The notes under the pieces: model-generated | What the model saw: only the letters and a program-made list of their open reading frames with translations | What the model was told of the DNA's origin: nothing | Databases searched by the model: none | Shown: positions 12,601-23,660 of the stretch, piece after piece | Layout: each line of letters starts with the position of its first letter | Numbering within the stretch: the first letter of the stretch is position 1 | NCBI GenBank assembly: GCA_023238725.1 | Contig: CM041553.1 | Span: forward strand, 23,626,001 to 23,690,000 | Length of the DNA stretch: 64,000 nt | Direction: 5' to 3' | Source of the DNA: Scortum barcoo | Lineage: Eukaryota; Chordata; Actinopteri; Centrarchiformes; Terapontidae | Program-made: the position numbers and the translations under genes

Positions 12601-15600
12601 TGATGAAAAGTGACGTGAATCCCCTGGGGAACTTGAACATCTGTAGAAAATGTCACAGCAATCCATTAATAGCCGTCAAGATATTTCACTACGAACTAAA
12701 AATGTCAAACATAAGCGGAAAGACACCAAGCTAAGGTAGAGGGGGTGTATCCTCTGGGGAGCCCAAATGTCTTTTCAAAGTTTCATGGCAGTCTGTCCAG
12801 CAGTTCGGTATAAGACCTGCACTGCCACCTATAGTGCTACACCGTCACCGGGGCTAAAAAAACATAAAAAATATTACAAAAAAGCTCACAGTGTTTTATC
12901 ATAGGGGCTACTTCATTGGCACAAAATGGTTAAACCATTTACGGCGAGGATTGTGGATCCAAAATAGAGGAGACGCTACTTTTGAATAGACACATAGTAT
13001 ATTTTTTCCCCCAATTTCAAATGGGGAGCAGCAGAAATCCCAGACTTAAAACAAAATTAAACAAAGACAAAAGGACTCAAAAGATTTATGTTTATGGTGA
13101 ACCAACCCTTTAATATTCCAAAAACTTTGGCTTGATGCAAAAAGAGTCAGAGAGAGATCATATTTCTCTTTGAAGGGGCTTCTCATTAGATCCATTTAAA
13201 CACAAGGTTCTCACCTAGAATATGTTCTGCTCTAAAGAAACAAATACTCCCACGCGTCTTCTCATTAACCACCCCGAAATGCTACCAAATACTTCAAATC
13301 TCTTTTGATATTAAATGGGAAAAACAAGTACGAAAAAAAAAATCCATTATAAAAATGACCCAGATATCCAGAAGTGATATGCAAACAAACAAACAAACAA
13401 ACACTCAGGCGAAAACCCACCCACCCACACACACATACACACTGCTGTAACACATGCTGTGGAGGCCGGAGACGAGTGACACGTGAACACACTGACAAAC
13501 ACACACACACATTCACACTCACAGCAGGATCTAGGTGTCACTTCCAGAGAAACGCTGAGCTAATTAAGATTCATAAATACAGACGCCTCCCAACAGGAAC
13601 AGAGCGAGGGGAGAGAAGACGTTATTTCAGATAGTGTTCATCTGCCTGTCTTGTTCTCTTTTCGTGTGAGGATGAAATGCCGGCAGTGAATGATAAAAAA
13701 AGTGTAATAATCCTTGTGATGTTATTGTGTGTGTGCTTACTTTTACTTTGGCGAGAACACAGGATGTATATATCCCAACATGTGAGCCTCGCTGTAGTGC
13801 ATGCTTTGGGAAATGTTTGCTGGCTTGATGGTGTTCAATAATTCATCAGCTTCTGTCACAAATCACTTTTTTCTCTCTCCGGACCTACATATACATTCAG
13901 AGAAATGTGCTTATGCAGCCTGATGCATATATTCACATAAACACGCACATATATTAACACACACGTTCAAGCACACAGGCACTTGCATACATGAGCTGCA
14001 CCCAGATACGGAGAACAAAATGCTTCTTTCCCACCCATCTGTCAGTGTTTCCTTTGAGTTTAAACTCTTTTGGCATGTTGAATGACTGGGAGTCTTTAGA
14101 GGATAGAGCTACTGATGTATCAGGGATACATCTGTCAGTGAAACCTGAGTGTGTGTGTGTCTGTTCATGTGTGCTTCCGCAAGTGTCAAAACAAAGAGAC
14201 AGTCCAGTGAATATTTCATTCCAGTACGCTGCCTCTCCCCTGCGTTGCATCGCAATGCTGACCACTGAAACATGCAGGGATGCACTTTGGAGTCAGACAA
14301 ACACAAAACACACACGCGCGCACCTGTTCAGTCAGCAGGCGTAGTTGTCGACTCCGAGGGTCTCGTTTGCAGAGGTTTCGTGCCGGAGCGACCACCGTGC
14401 AGACACACCTGCCGTCAGGATCTGAAGCCGTGCTGTACACCTGCCAGCCCTCCTCTGAGCCCGGGTACAAACCCTGCAAACAAACAGGCTCCGCGTTAAT
14501 GAAGTCACTGCAGGAATAACACGGCGGCTGTGGATTCAACAAAAGGGAAGGTCGGCAAAGTGAGTAAATTATGGGACTTTAAAGGATATCACTGGTGAAT
14601 TTGAAATACACTTTCATCAATGCATTTTAATCTCTCAGTTTCATTCACACTTCCTATTGTAACTGTCTTTTAAGGCATTTTGTGTGACATCTTATACTGT
14701 TGTGTAGTGCTAAAACAATAATAAATCAGTGAATGGATTTGTAAAGATTGCTAACATTATATGATTCATGCTTCTAAAAAGTAATCCCTTAGCCACTGCT
14801 GCTAAATCAAAATAATTATAAATAAAATAAAAACTGGGTTTTCATTTCAAGAGACTGACAGATTATGAAAAATGATAATTACTTGCAGCCTAACTGAACA
14901 TAACACAAAGTTGTATGAACAAAAGCGACACAGAACAAACAAGAAAAAACTATTAATATTGGTGGAGGTGACACAGCCTGAGGAAAGAAACTGATGTGGA
15001 GTCTGTATCTCTTGCCAGATGGAAGCGGGGTGAACAGGTTTGGGGTGGGTATTGTCTTTCAGTATTCTTCAGGCTCTGCAAAGACACCTCACCTCCTGTC
15101 CTGGGCCGTGCACAAACCAAGCCGCGAAACTCATTTGTTTAAAATATACCTAATGTAATATCAGGTACGGCCACAGTTGTCATTTCTACTGGTAAAACAC
15201 AAAAATCACATTTTTTGGTCTCTAAAGAATGTGAGCTTGATTGAATCTATAATATCTAAAATGTCCCTCCCATCATAAGTAAGCGACATAAGTAAGATGA
15301 GATAATGTGCATCGTACATTCATCAAATCTGCTTCTGGCGAATGCAAACACCAGGAGCTCCATTAACACGAGGGTGTTTTGGAAATTTCCTCTGAATCAC
15401 AACCCTCAGGGGCTGCTTCCCTTCAGGCTGCACACAAATCCTGCCTCCTATACACACAGCATGTGCTCAGAAAGGAAATATATGTAGGAGACATGTGCAG
15501 GAGTCACTTTAAACATGTCTGTATTCTGTTATGAAGGTGACAATGTGAAATATATAACAATTTAAAATCTGCTGTGTAAACCTGTCTGTGTGTTTTTACA

Positions 15601-18600
15601 GCAAAAATAAAGTGACTGCCAAAGCTCTACTTCCCTCCTCTTGAAGTGTCTGCGTGTAGGCTGTTTTTTTTTTTTTTTTTTTGTGCGAATCTGTTTTTTT
15701 GTGAAAATGTTTTTCAAAGCCACCCAATGAGTCACACTACTGAATCACTTTCTTTTGTGTATTTCCTAACACAGCACACAGTTTCTCAGCATATCAGCCT
15801 GTTATTCAGGTCAGGCAGCAGTTACAAGTGTGGACAAATATTTTCCTTTTCTGCTTCTGTCCTGCTGGTAAATCTCAGCAGGATTTTAGGAGTGGACTGG
15901 ACACATATTGCAATTTAAGTGTCCATTTAGGTTTGTAAAAAGGAGAGTTCATGCTCTTTTCACTTTATTGTACTTGACTGCACCATGGACATCCATGTCT
16001 AAATTGGATATTCCTCATCTGCAGCTAAAATCAGCTGTGACATCTCCCACATGTCTATGTCCAAGAAAGCTAGCAGCAGAACTGGAGAGTTTCCACCCGC
16101 TGCATCCACAGCCGGAGCTGCTGTTCTCTCTGGCAAAAAGTCACCGGCTCCCCAGAGCGCCCAGAAATCTGCGCAAAGAAATATTTCTACCCTACTCTCA
16201 CTCCATATTAATGCCTCTACTCCTTCTTGTACCATTTAAATTCACATATTAAATACACATTTTATCTACAATTTACTTAATACTTAATTTAGTCTTTTTT
16301 AAAACCATTACATTCATTAATTATACTTTAATATATACATTTTTTACTTTCATATACATATACACTCAAATACCTGTATACCTTACTGTTTTACTACTAT
16401 TACTATATTTTTTATTATGATATTAATTAATATTACATATTACAAAATCTTTTACTTTGAAATCCATCTAACTCACTTTATATGGTGTTATTTATCCTGT
16501 TATCCTCTCTTTGTCTCCTTTCTTACCTTAGGGATTTGATTAGTTACTTATTATATTGATATATAATAATATACAGTAATATTCAGTTTTTATCTTGAAT
16601 TTTGGTGTCCAAATAAGAAATTCAGTTTGAGCAACCTGTGTTCTGGGCTCAAACTGAAATTAGATGAAATTTTGACAAATTGAGGAATTTAATCTGAATT
16701 TTTTAAACATTTTAACATAAACGCTGGATCACATGACTGCTTGTGTGCGTGAAAATGAGTCACTCATAGTGACGAATCAACAGCAAATTATCACCTGACT
16801 CTGCAGTTCCCCTGTTCCCCTGAGCTGTAGAGCATTTCAGCTCACTGTTCTGGCTTACATGCTCGCTCTCACTGCTCTCACATCATCAGCAGGCAGCTGT
16901 TTCCTGCAAAAAGGCTCTTAAGACTCATTGCACACTACCTGCCTGGCACCAAACAAACATAGTGGAGCATTTAGTAGCTAAAGAGCCAGAAATTTCCCTC
17001 GGAGTTGGTGTAGACCAAACAAAGAGCTAAAAGAGAGTGAACACTGGATTTATATTCATCAGAAAAACAACTCTAACTTAATGCCAGTGTTTGTCTCTAT
17101 GTGCTGGATATGTAAACCAGCAACAACCTGCAAACAAGTTTACCATATGAACTTAAAAGGCCAAATCATTTATAGCATCTAGTTCTTGGTTTCCAAAATA
17201 TTCCACAGAATAACCTTGTTTTGAAAGTCTTTTAGATCATAAAGACTGGAGAAAATACTTTTTAATGGGAACAACGTGCAATTGTTGGTGTCATTTTCAA
17301 GGCTGCAGCATACAGCATGACACACACATTTATTAATAGTTCTGAAATACCACCTTAGTTGTTATATAATGACACGTGTTTCTTTTTTAAATTTTTGAGC
17401 TTGTTTTGGACCTCATTAAGTGGTGCTGAGGTGACAGCGATTATTCCCTGGGGTCTAAACGTCCGACCCAAGCCGCAACACATTAAATTAGAGCGCACGT
17501 GAAATCATGAGCTCATTTTGGTGAGGTTTTAATCAGGTCCTCAGTTTGACCTACTTAGTGTTAACATTTCAGAACAATGTAAAAAGCATGGCTGAGCCCA
17601 ACCTGACACACACCAGCCTGTCACAGTAATCTCACTGAGAAGCTGCCCTACAAACCCTGACAAAGAATAACGACAGAGGAGGAAGCAGGGAGGATGGAGG
17701 CATGAGAGGAGGTGGAGGAAGGGGGAGGCGGAGGCCTGGAGGGAAACATCTGATAAATCAATCAGCTGGGTTTGGTGCGGTAACCTTGAAGTCCCGTTTA
17801 CGATGAAGATGACGGGGGCAGGGGCGGTTTAAAATGGGAGGACGCGGCCGGGATGAGAACATAAGCATCGCTTGTGCCGACTGCTCGATGTAATTAAACA
17901 GGGGAGGACATATGGCGCCTAAGGGTTCATTTCACACAAGGGAGAAATGATAAAAATCTACTCAGGCAGCTCAGCTGATTGTGATCAGAGCAAATAGAGA
18001 GAGAGAGAGAGCAGAGAGCTAACTGAACTAAATTTCTCTAAAAACTGAACAGACAGAGGCAGAGGCAGCGGAGGTAGGACAATACACAATACTCGGTAGC
18101 TTATTTTACTGACAAAAATCAAACTTTTTACATGCTATCATCAAACAGGGGGCTTGTATTCTGTGGGGATTTGAAAAAAAAAATAAAAAAAGTGTATCTA
18201 CATATTGAGTCAACTGTAACATCTGAACATAGTGTATCGCGAATGAGAGTGTGTGAAAACTAGTAAGCAAGCAAGCAGGGAAGTTTAAACTGTTAGCTTG
18301 AGGTAATGGATACATGTTTAAATAGATTCAAGTAATAAATAAATGTTAAAACAGACATATAAACGTAATGAATAAATGTTAAAATAGACAGATAAACCTA
18401 ATAGATAAATGTTAAAATATACAGATAAATGTAATTTGTAAATGTCAAAATCAAAAGCTAAAAGTCATGGATGAATGGTTAACAAAGATAGAGAAAAATA
18501 ATGGATAAACTTCACCAAACTGACAGTTCGGTTACATTAAAGCTGTAACAATGTCAATTTTTATATAATTAATAGTTTTTGATAACATCCAGTTTAAAAT

Positions 18601-20484
18601 AAATTGAAATTGAGCTCCTTAGTCAGGATCGTGAGGATATATCTGAGAAAAAAAAAGTTGATCTCGCTCACAATAATGTTCACAAGGCGTCAAACTCGCT
18701 CACAGAAACATATCGGCTGAAGATGTCAGAGATTTTCTGTCCATCATCTCCTGAAGTGGCATGAAGTAGGAACACTGCACCTCTAACATCTCCATCTGTT
18801 CTCAGCCAGTTCTTGTGTGTGTTTGTGTGTCTGTGTGTCTGTGGTTGTGTGTGGGCGTCTACTTGCATGAGATTGCTAGCACTTTGCTGAACTTGCAAAG
18901 TACTGCCACATAGCAGCTGTGAGGTGCCTCTCGAGCCAGAAAACTAAATCATGCAATGCCCAAGCACACGCATAAACACAAACACACACCCCCACACACA
19001 CACATAAACACATACAGAGTATATATACAAAGTTGGGAGACCTGTGTGTGCAGTGGTCCAGCATCTACATGACTGGGGTTGCCGGGGTGTTGCCAGGGCA
19101 ACAAATTGCTGGCTGTCCCACGGGTGAGTCAGCCTGCCCCAGGAGAAATATCACCCCAGTAAGTCAGAGAGAGAGAGCAATCCTATTACCCGTGTGTGTG
19201 TGTGTGCAGCAGTGGGTGCATACTGTACATGTGTTCTTTGTGACTCATATCAACAAAACAGGTTTATTTATTTATTTACCTATCAGGGCTATTTATTCTT
19301 CAGATTTGCATCAGGCTGTGATCTATTTTCAAATGTTGTGCTAAATCTGCTCCTCTAAGCACTGTGTCTTTTTTTCTTCTCTTTCTTCTGTGCTCTATTT
19401 TCTGCACCAGTGAATAGATCAAATATCTGCTGCATGTGAGCTAAATTTTCCTCATTGTGTTGAACCCTAAATTTGACTGCTTTTTCCTGTTAATTGTATA
19501 TAGTCCAGATAGTCTTGGTTTTTTTTTCTACAATTCAAAAGCAGCAATTTTTCTCATAAGATGCAAACAACTGTAAATTGGGGAGCTTATGCAATTGTGT
19601 GTGCAGAGAGTGGGTGTTGATGGGTACAGAACAGCTGATTGAAGCATGTGAGTGCACACTGAAAGAACACAAGATCACGTCAGCTGCTGTTCAAAAAAAA
19701 AAAATCCTGTGTGTTATAAAACTAATAATCCTGCAGTCTGTGTAGTTTGTTTAATGTATGAGTGACTCCTACAAATTCTAGATCAGGTGAAAGGTGAACT
19801 TTTAGTGACAAAAAGCAAAAATACCTGGTGAATGTGTGTGTAGTGTGTATATAGAGAATACATACACTGACGATCCGCTCATGTGTGCCCTCAGAGGAGA
19901 TGATGGTTCCATTGAGTCCGACCAGCGACGGCAGAGTCTGGGACATCCAGTTTGTCACCATGGCCATGGTGCTGAGCACCGCGCCAATCTTCAACATGGG
20001 AACGCTCATCCTGACGCGCACACATTCACACACCACACACACACAGAAACAGAAACTCCAGCCGGCTCTCACACACAGTCCCAACTGTGGACGGCAGTCA
20101 TGCTAAAAAACAGGTGCTCAGCATGATGCTGCAGATAAAACGCTGTGTGCCGCTCAGGAGTTTTCAGCTCTGCAATCCAAAGTCAGTGTTTTGTGATGAA
20201 ACCTAAGCCGGGATCATCCCACACACTAGTCCTGCACAGCCACAGGTTAGAGAATAAATCCTGGAGCACAAGCCACTCCAGATGCCTCCATGTGAAGACC
20301 AGTCCAAATGTCCAGCGCTCGGCTCAGGCTGCAGGAGATGCTCCTACAAACAGCTGCTTAGTTCCTACTGAGCTGTGTGAGTGTTTCCTGGACTCCTTCC
20401 TCCGCCTGGCAGTAAGACACTGTGGCTGAGCCAGCGCTGCTCTCTCATTTATCTGCTAAGTCTCTGCCTCTCCCTCCCTCCACC

Positions 20485-20517
<33 letters not shown>

Positions 20518-23273
20518 AGACACACTCCTCCATCTCTCCCTCTCTCTCTCTCTCTCAGACACACTCCTCCATCTCTCCCTCTCTCTCTCTCTCAGACACA
20601 CATCTCCCTCTCTCTCTCTCTCCATCTCTCCTCTCTCTCTCTCTCTCAGACACACTCCTCCATCTCTCTCTCTCTCTCTCTCTCAGACACACTCCTCCAT
20701 CTCTCTCTCTCTCTCACCAATTCTCTCCACTCATTCATCAAACAAATCGAAGAAGATTGGCTTTAATGAACAAGTGGATAACACAGAGTATTAAGTAAGA
20801 TAAGACAATACCACCAATGTTCTTGCTTTTGTTTTTTTTTTCTGACCTATACTCATTTTCTGCTCATTTCCCTGTCCCCTAATTTCCTTTTTCATCCTTA
20901 TTGTTGTGAACACATTGATTAGTTTTCCTCCCTTCCCATTTACCCTTGCTTTCCTTTATATTGATTAAATGCAAACGCCTACATGAAAGCACAATGCCTT
21001 GGATTAACCCGTCACTGTACGGCGTTGGTGTGTGTTTGAGTGTGTGTACTTGTGCCTGATGTGCATTACAAACTGATGCAACACTGCCACCATGTGACCG
21101 TGCATCATGCAAACTGCTCCACGCTAGATTTGATCAGACCTTGAGACGAAGTACAAAATGTTCAGAAGACGTTTGAGTTTATCTGTTACTGCAGCAAAGA
21201 CACAACAAGCTCACTAAGTAATATTCAGCCAATGTGCCACTGCTGGATTTTGAAGTGTTTCTGTCGACCTGCAAGGACTGCAGATCAAAAAGAGCCAGTT
21301 AAATATTATTTTTACAGTTAGTATAAAAAAATGAACGTAATTCTAATATACTATTAACATAATATTATTTTAAACTATCAGGAAATTATATGATATGTGC
21401 ACCGATGGATCAAACTGGAACATAATAAGACCACCAAAACGTTTTTTCCATGGAGCTGTTTAGCGTGGGTGTTTTTAGTCTGCATGCTCACTGTTACTAA
21501 TACACTTTATTCAGTCACTTTGTGTAAATACACCACATCCTCTTGTCTGCAAGACATTTAGTTTTCTTTGGTATATTAGAACTGAAACAAATCATAAATG
21601 TATTGCGTTGCCGCCTGACAGAAAAAAAAAGTTTAAAAAATGTCAGGCGCTCTCTTGTTCCAGCTTCTCAGCTCTGAGGATTTTCTGTTTTTTTTCTTTG
21701 ATAATAAATTGATTTTCTGACACTTTGTAGCCAAATAATTAAGTGATGAAATAACTGTTAGATTAATTTATAATGAAAACAGTTGTTAGTTGAGCCTTGA
21801 CAGTGGACGTGAAAAGATCCTTTTGTGTTTTGTTGACATTTGCTTCACTCTCTCATTGTTTTGGGGTCCCACAGACAATTCATTTTGCTGCAAACTGGGC
21901 GTGCACATTTGACATCAAAACTGAAATATTAATATAATAATATCAGTTCAAAGAAATAAGCACATATTTTCCTCATTTTTGTGCTGTTAAAGAGGATCTG
22001 AGTAGTCCGAGCTCGCCCACAGAAGTAGTATTAGTGTTAATAGCTGATGTGTGAGAGCACTTCTCGTGGTACTACAACAAGATAAGCACCTCTTTGCTAT
22101 AAAAAACCCCACGGCTGCTCTGTGGTTCACACCTGGAGCGACTATGTCGACAATTTAACTAACCAACACTAAATGTTTTATTGGGCCTTTGTTCTCATCA
22201 GCGGTTACATGCTCATGCTTTCCCGTCTCAGTAAAGAGCCCCAGGATACACATGGATTATACATAAAACGCCCTTCAGCAAATACGCTAAACTAACATGA
22301 ATATTTCAATCAGCAGCACTTAGGGCAAACAGAGGCGTCAGGAGACAGACGGGCACAGTAGAGCCGACATGACAACCGAGCAGGGTGACACACCTTCAGG
22401 GTATTTATGGTCACTGACTCAGGTAGCTCGCTCTCTCCATTTGTAGTAAATATATAATGTGTTTTTTTCATAGAGCAAAAGAGCAAAACAAACGTGCAAA
22501 AAACATCACAGAACAACAGATGAGATGAAGACTGAACACAGCAAAGTAATCAGACAAAAGAAGGTACATCAAAACACACAAAAAAAGATTAAGAAAGTGA
22601 TTTCTCTGAGTAAACAAACCAGTCAAATAAATGTATAATAATGTGATTTAAGGAACTTCTGGAAGGAAGACTCTGAAGATGCTGGCAAGAACTCCTCTGG
22701 CAACAAATACTATATTTATCTAGTCCTTTTCATGCCGTCAATCCATGAAGGATTTCATTTCTTTGGACACAGTGTAGAAAACGCTCAGAAAGAGCAAATG
22801 GAAATTCTCAACACGATGTTTTTTTTGTTTTGTTTTGTTTTTTTTTGGAGGGGGGGTTTATAAATGCTTTTCCCTTGCAAACAGATTCATGCTTTAAATG
22901 TGGGAAATCAAAAAGCCACACTCCTTGCCAAAATGTGTGTTACTGCCCCAAAACTTTGCTTTTTTCTGCACTTTGATATCCAGCACAAATATTTAAAGTA
23001 AGAGATTGTCATCTGACAAAAAATAAGAGAGGTCTCTCCACCGGGCGAGACTGTGAATTCCCTCCCTCCAACAACTTTATCTCCACATATCTGAGCTTTT
23101 TTACTGTTGGAAAAGTGAAATTATTTTGGTTCGTCTGAGACACTGCATGTTCCAACACAGAGATCAGGAGCGGGAGGTGAGGGGGGAGGCACAGGTTTTC
23201 TTCTTACCTTACATGAGCAGACTGTAAAAAGCAGCTGCAGCACCCAAAGGGCTTCAGGTGGACCCATCACCAT
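5734..23273 (-). CDS. olfm2: Olfactomedin-2 (noelin-2), 5' part of gene, exons 1A/1B to 5
   Basis: Secreted neuronal glycoprotein of the noelin family; family members form disulfide-linked oligomers through N-terminal coiled coils and bind cell-surface partners with a C-terminal olfactomedin propeller. Visible coding exons in transcript order are 23208-23273 (1A) or 19872-20009 (1B), 14324-14473, 11445-11600, 6900-7119 and 5734-5840. Phases agree at every junction; the 1B form gives 257 codons up to the last visible base. OLFM2 is preferred over OLFM1/3 because of VQNVSQSMEV in exon 3 and SSPITVRASGSRFGSW in exon 5, which resemble OLFM2 far better, and because col5a3 is the neighbour. The propeller exon(s) (expected start VWYMDGYY) do not appear in 1-5733. 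Teleosts often keep a and b copies; which one this is cannot be told. Confidence 0.9.
5841..6899. other. olfm2 intron 4
   Basis: No gene; contains one MITE-like repeat copy (about 6545-6720). Confidence 0.7.
6545..6720 (+). mobile_element. MITE-like element, partial copy
   Basis: Left end CCATTTTGGGAAATGTGCTC, then ACCACTCTCAGTCTCATGTC and TAAATATGAAGCTACCGACA, then CTAGTTTAGCTTAG: same family as 9817-10086, opposite orientation, right part lost. Confidence 0.6.
6900..7119 (-). CDS. olfm2: olfm2 exon 4 (coiled coil, conserved Cys)
   Basis: 220 nt, entered in phase 0 after acceptor CCACAG and left after one base (donor GTACGT). It encodes ELKGQMSQLRPLLSVVEQYR, then a Leu-rich heptad region with the family signature IQEEIGAYDYEELQQRV and the end RLHSCMNKL. 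It has an NLS glycosylation sequon and the conserved Cys before the linker. IQEEIGAYDYEEL is shared with OLFM1/3, so this exon alone would not tell the paralogs apart. Confidence 0.93.
7975..8215 (+). mobile_element. Degenerate LINE 3' end
   Basis: A 91-codon frame contains YISHLAWERLTIPQEEMVDV then AGGKHVWSQLRHCDPDTKHK, the typical tail of a fish non-LTR element, followed by ATGGATAGA. No intact ORF upstream. Confidence 0.5.
9545..9627. repeat. (GT)n microsatellite
   Basis: About 83 bp of GT with one GC interruption, in olfm2 intron 3. A shorter CA run lies at 9381-9402. Confidence 0.95.
9817..10086 (-). mobile_element. MITE-like element with terminal inverted repeats
   Basis: About 270 bp. 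The left end (9817-9860, GAATAGTCCGACATTTTGGG...GCTTTCTCGC) is the inverted complement of the right end of the copy at 43461-43503. The right end carries AAAGTCTCAAAACATTT, the partner inverted repeat. The interior, read on the minus strand, has the shared core (AACCACTCTCGTGTCTGGAC, then AAGCTACAGCC, then TTAGCTTAGCC). It has no coding capacity, so it is non-autonomous. Confidence 0.65.
11445..11600 (-). CDS. olfm2: olfm2 exon 3 (coiled-coil region)
   Basis: 52 codons, phase 0 to 0, starting VQNVSQSMEVVDLRTSRDLQ and ending LTAKGLQ at donor GTACAC. It corresponds to the start of the noelin coiled coil and contains an NVS glycosylation sequon. The acceptor CAG is preceded directly by about 13 TG units on the gene strand, with no ordinary pyrimidine tract (see findings). 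Confidence 0.92.
11604..11630. repeat. (AC)n microsatellite abutting olfm2 exon 3 acceptor
   Basis: About 13 units; on the gene strand this is a TG run ending directly at the CAG acceptor. Confidence 0.95.
12590..12850 (+). mobile_element. Dispersed repeat family C copy
   Basis: Shares the pattern CTGxGGAAC...CxTCTGxA...CAxxxCAATCCxT...GxTxxxGAxATTTCA with 24940-25020 and 27465-27730. Non-coding and degenerate. Confidence 0.45.
13382..13402. repeat. (CAAA)n repeat
   Basis: About five CAAA units in olfm2 intron 2. Confidence 0.9.
14324..14473 (-). CDS. olfm2: olfm2 exon 2 (noelin N-terminal Cys-rich region)
   Basis: Exactly 50 codons, phase 0 to 0, between acceptor TTTGCAG and donor GTGCGC. 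It encodes EEGWQVYSTASDPDGRCVCT, then VVAPARNLC, and ends RLLTEQ. The CxC pair plus the later Cys are the conserved noelin cysteines used for inter-chain disulfides. It is a symmetric exon, so skipping would keep the frame. Confidence 0.92.
14965..15110 (+). mobile_element. Dispersed repeat, LINE-like
   Basis: GGTGACACAGCCTGAGGAAA, TTGCCAGATGGAAGCGGGGT and GAACAGGTTTGGGGTGGGTA follow the order of a very frequent fish dispersed repeat. Class uncertain. Confidence 0.45.
16955..17105 (-). mobile_element. Dispersed repeat family B, short inverted copy
   Basis: AGAGCCAGAAATTTCCCTCG followed by GAGTTGGTGTAGACCAAAC is the diverged complement of GTTTGGTCTCCACCAACTCC-type sequence at 41380-41425. Confidence 0.45.
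18332..18510. repeat. Degenerate 33-bp minisatellite
   Basis: Units at 18332-18364, 18365-18397, 18398-18430, 18431-18463 and 18464-18496, each 33 bp, with a partial sixth. The first three share ATAAATGTTAAAA; later units are progressively diverged. Confidence 0.85.
19872..20009 (-). CDS. olfm2: olfm2 alternative first exon 1B (MSVPMLKIG form)
   Basis: A 46-codon exon starting MSVPMLKIGAVLSTMAMVTN, continuing with NWMSQTLPSLVGLNG and ending ERI before donor GTCAGT. This N-terminus is a hallmark shared by the B-type isoforms of OLFM1, OLFM2 and OLFM3. It holds a hydrophobic stretch that may act as signal peptide or anchor and an N-glycosylation sequon (NGT). The start ATG is the first in-frame one that aligns with the family; upstream in-frame Met codons precede a low-complexity CV-rich stretch coming from a CA repeat. 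The exon ends in phase 0, like exon 1A, so both splice to the same exon 2. Confidence 0.9.
20010..23207. other. DNA between olfm2 alternative first exons
   Basis: Contains the 5' UTR/promoter side of exon 1B and a CT-rich minisatellite (20490-20716). The rest is AT-rich with no coding signal. Confidence 0.6.
20490..20716. repeat. CT-rich minisatellite upstream of olfm2 exon 1B
   Basis: Four copies of CAGACACACTCCTCCATCTC and one variant copy separated by CT runs of varying length, unit about 37-52 bp. On the gene strand it is GA-rich and lies 480-710 bp upstream of the exon 1B start codon. Confidence 0.9.
23208..23273 (-). CDS. olfm2: olfm2 alternative first exon 1A (signal peptide)
   Basis: A 22-codon exon reading MVMGPPEALWVLQLLFTVCS followed by CK, then donor GTAAGAAG. 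It is a short hydrophobic signal peptide, ends in phase 0 and joins in frame to exon 2, which starts with a phase-0 Gly codon. Noelin genes in other vertebrates have two alternative first exons, one carrying a cleaved signal peptide, and this one sits upstream of the MSVPMLKIG exon as expected. A second ATG lies two codons downstream of the first. The open frame continues upstream of the ATG, so the start is chosen because the hydrophobic core follows it directly. Transcript evidence would settle it. Confidence 0.7.
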
Positions 23274-23604
23274 CCTCTTCCCTCCCTCAGGTCTCTTCTG
23301 GTCTTGACCCAGGCTCGGCTCACTGCAGGCGTATGAAAACACACTGTGACCCCGCAGAGCGCTTTGGAGAGACTCTGACTGGGCACCACTGGGGACTGCA
23401 CACCTCCTGTAGTTTGCCCCGGGGTTATGGACTACTGTGGTGGCCGGACTGGAGTGACTGAATCCCCTCTGGCTGTGGATGAAGAAAACACTCCTGGCGT
23501 TGGCTGCATGCTGAGGAGAGCCACTCAGGCGCCAACTGGAGGGGACAACTGTCTTAGACAAGGTGAAAGAGTGGGTGTAGGGAAGGAGGAGGTGGAGAGG
23601 AGGA

Positions 23605-23660
23605 TGATTATCTGTTACGTCAACGCAGGCGGTGGATTACAGTTCGTTAACGGGTGTGTG
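23605..23660 (-). promoter_or_regulatory. Possible promoter-proximal region of olfm2 exon 1A with CRE-like site
   Basis: About 340 bases upstream of the exon 1A ATG the gene strand has TGACGTAA (23615-23622), a known cAMP-response-element variant, in a locally GC-richer block. No TATA box is seen. This is an inference from one 8-mer. Confidence 0.25.

Larger units (their letters stand above)
11601..14323. other. olfm2 intron 2
   Basis: No gene seen. Holds the CA repeat next to exon 3, an old dispersed repeat (12590-12850), a CAAA repeat (13382-13402) and scattered CA-rich sequence. Confidence 0.65.
14474..19871. other. olfm2 intron 1
   Basis: No exon seen. Holds dispersed repeats (14965-15110, 16955-17105), a T19 run at 15664-15682, a GC- and purine-rich unique block (17640-17960) and a 33-bp minisatellite (18332-18510). 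Confidence 0.65.

Noticed and set aside
15908..16252. Overlapping frames on both strands, Ala/Ser/Lys-rich
   Set aside because: Looks slightly like a retroposon ORF1 start, but no motif could be confirmed.
20381..20794. Long plus-strand frames rich in Ser/Leu
   Set aside because: Translation of the CT minisatellite, open in several frames because the repeat has no stops.
23121..23561. 146-codon minus-strand frame as a single gene
   Set aside because: Only its middle part (23208-23273) makes sense, as a signal-peptide exon with a GTAAGA donor; the flanks look like UTR and intron.
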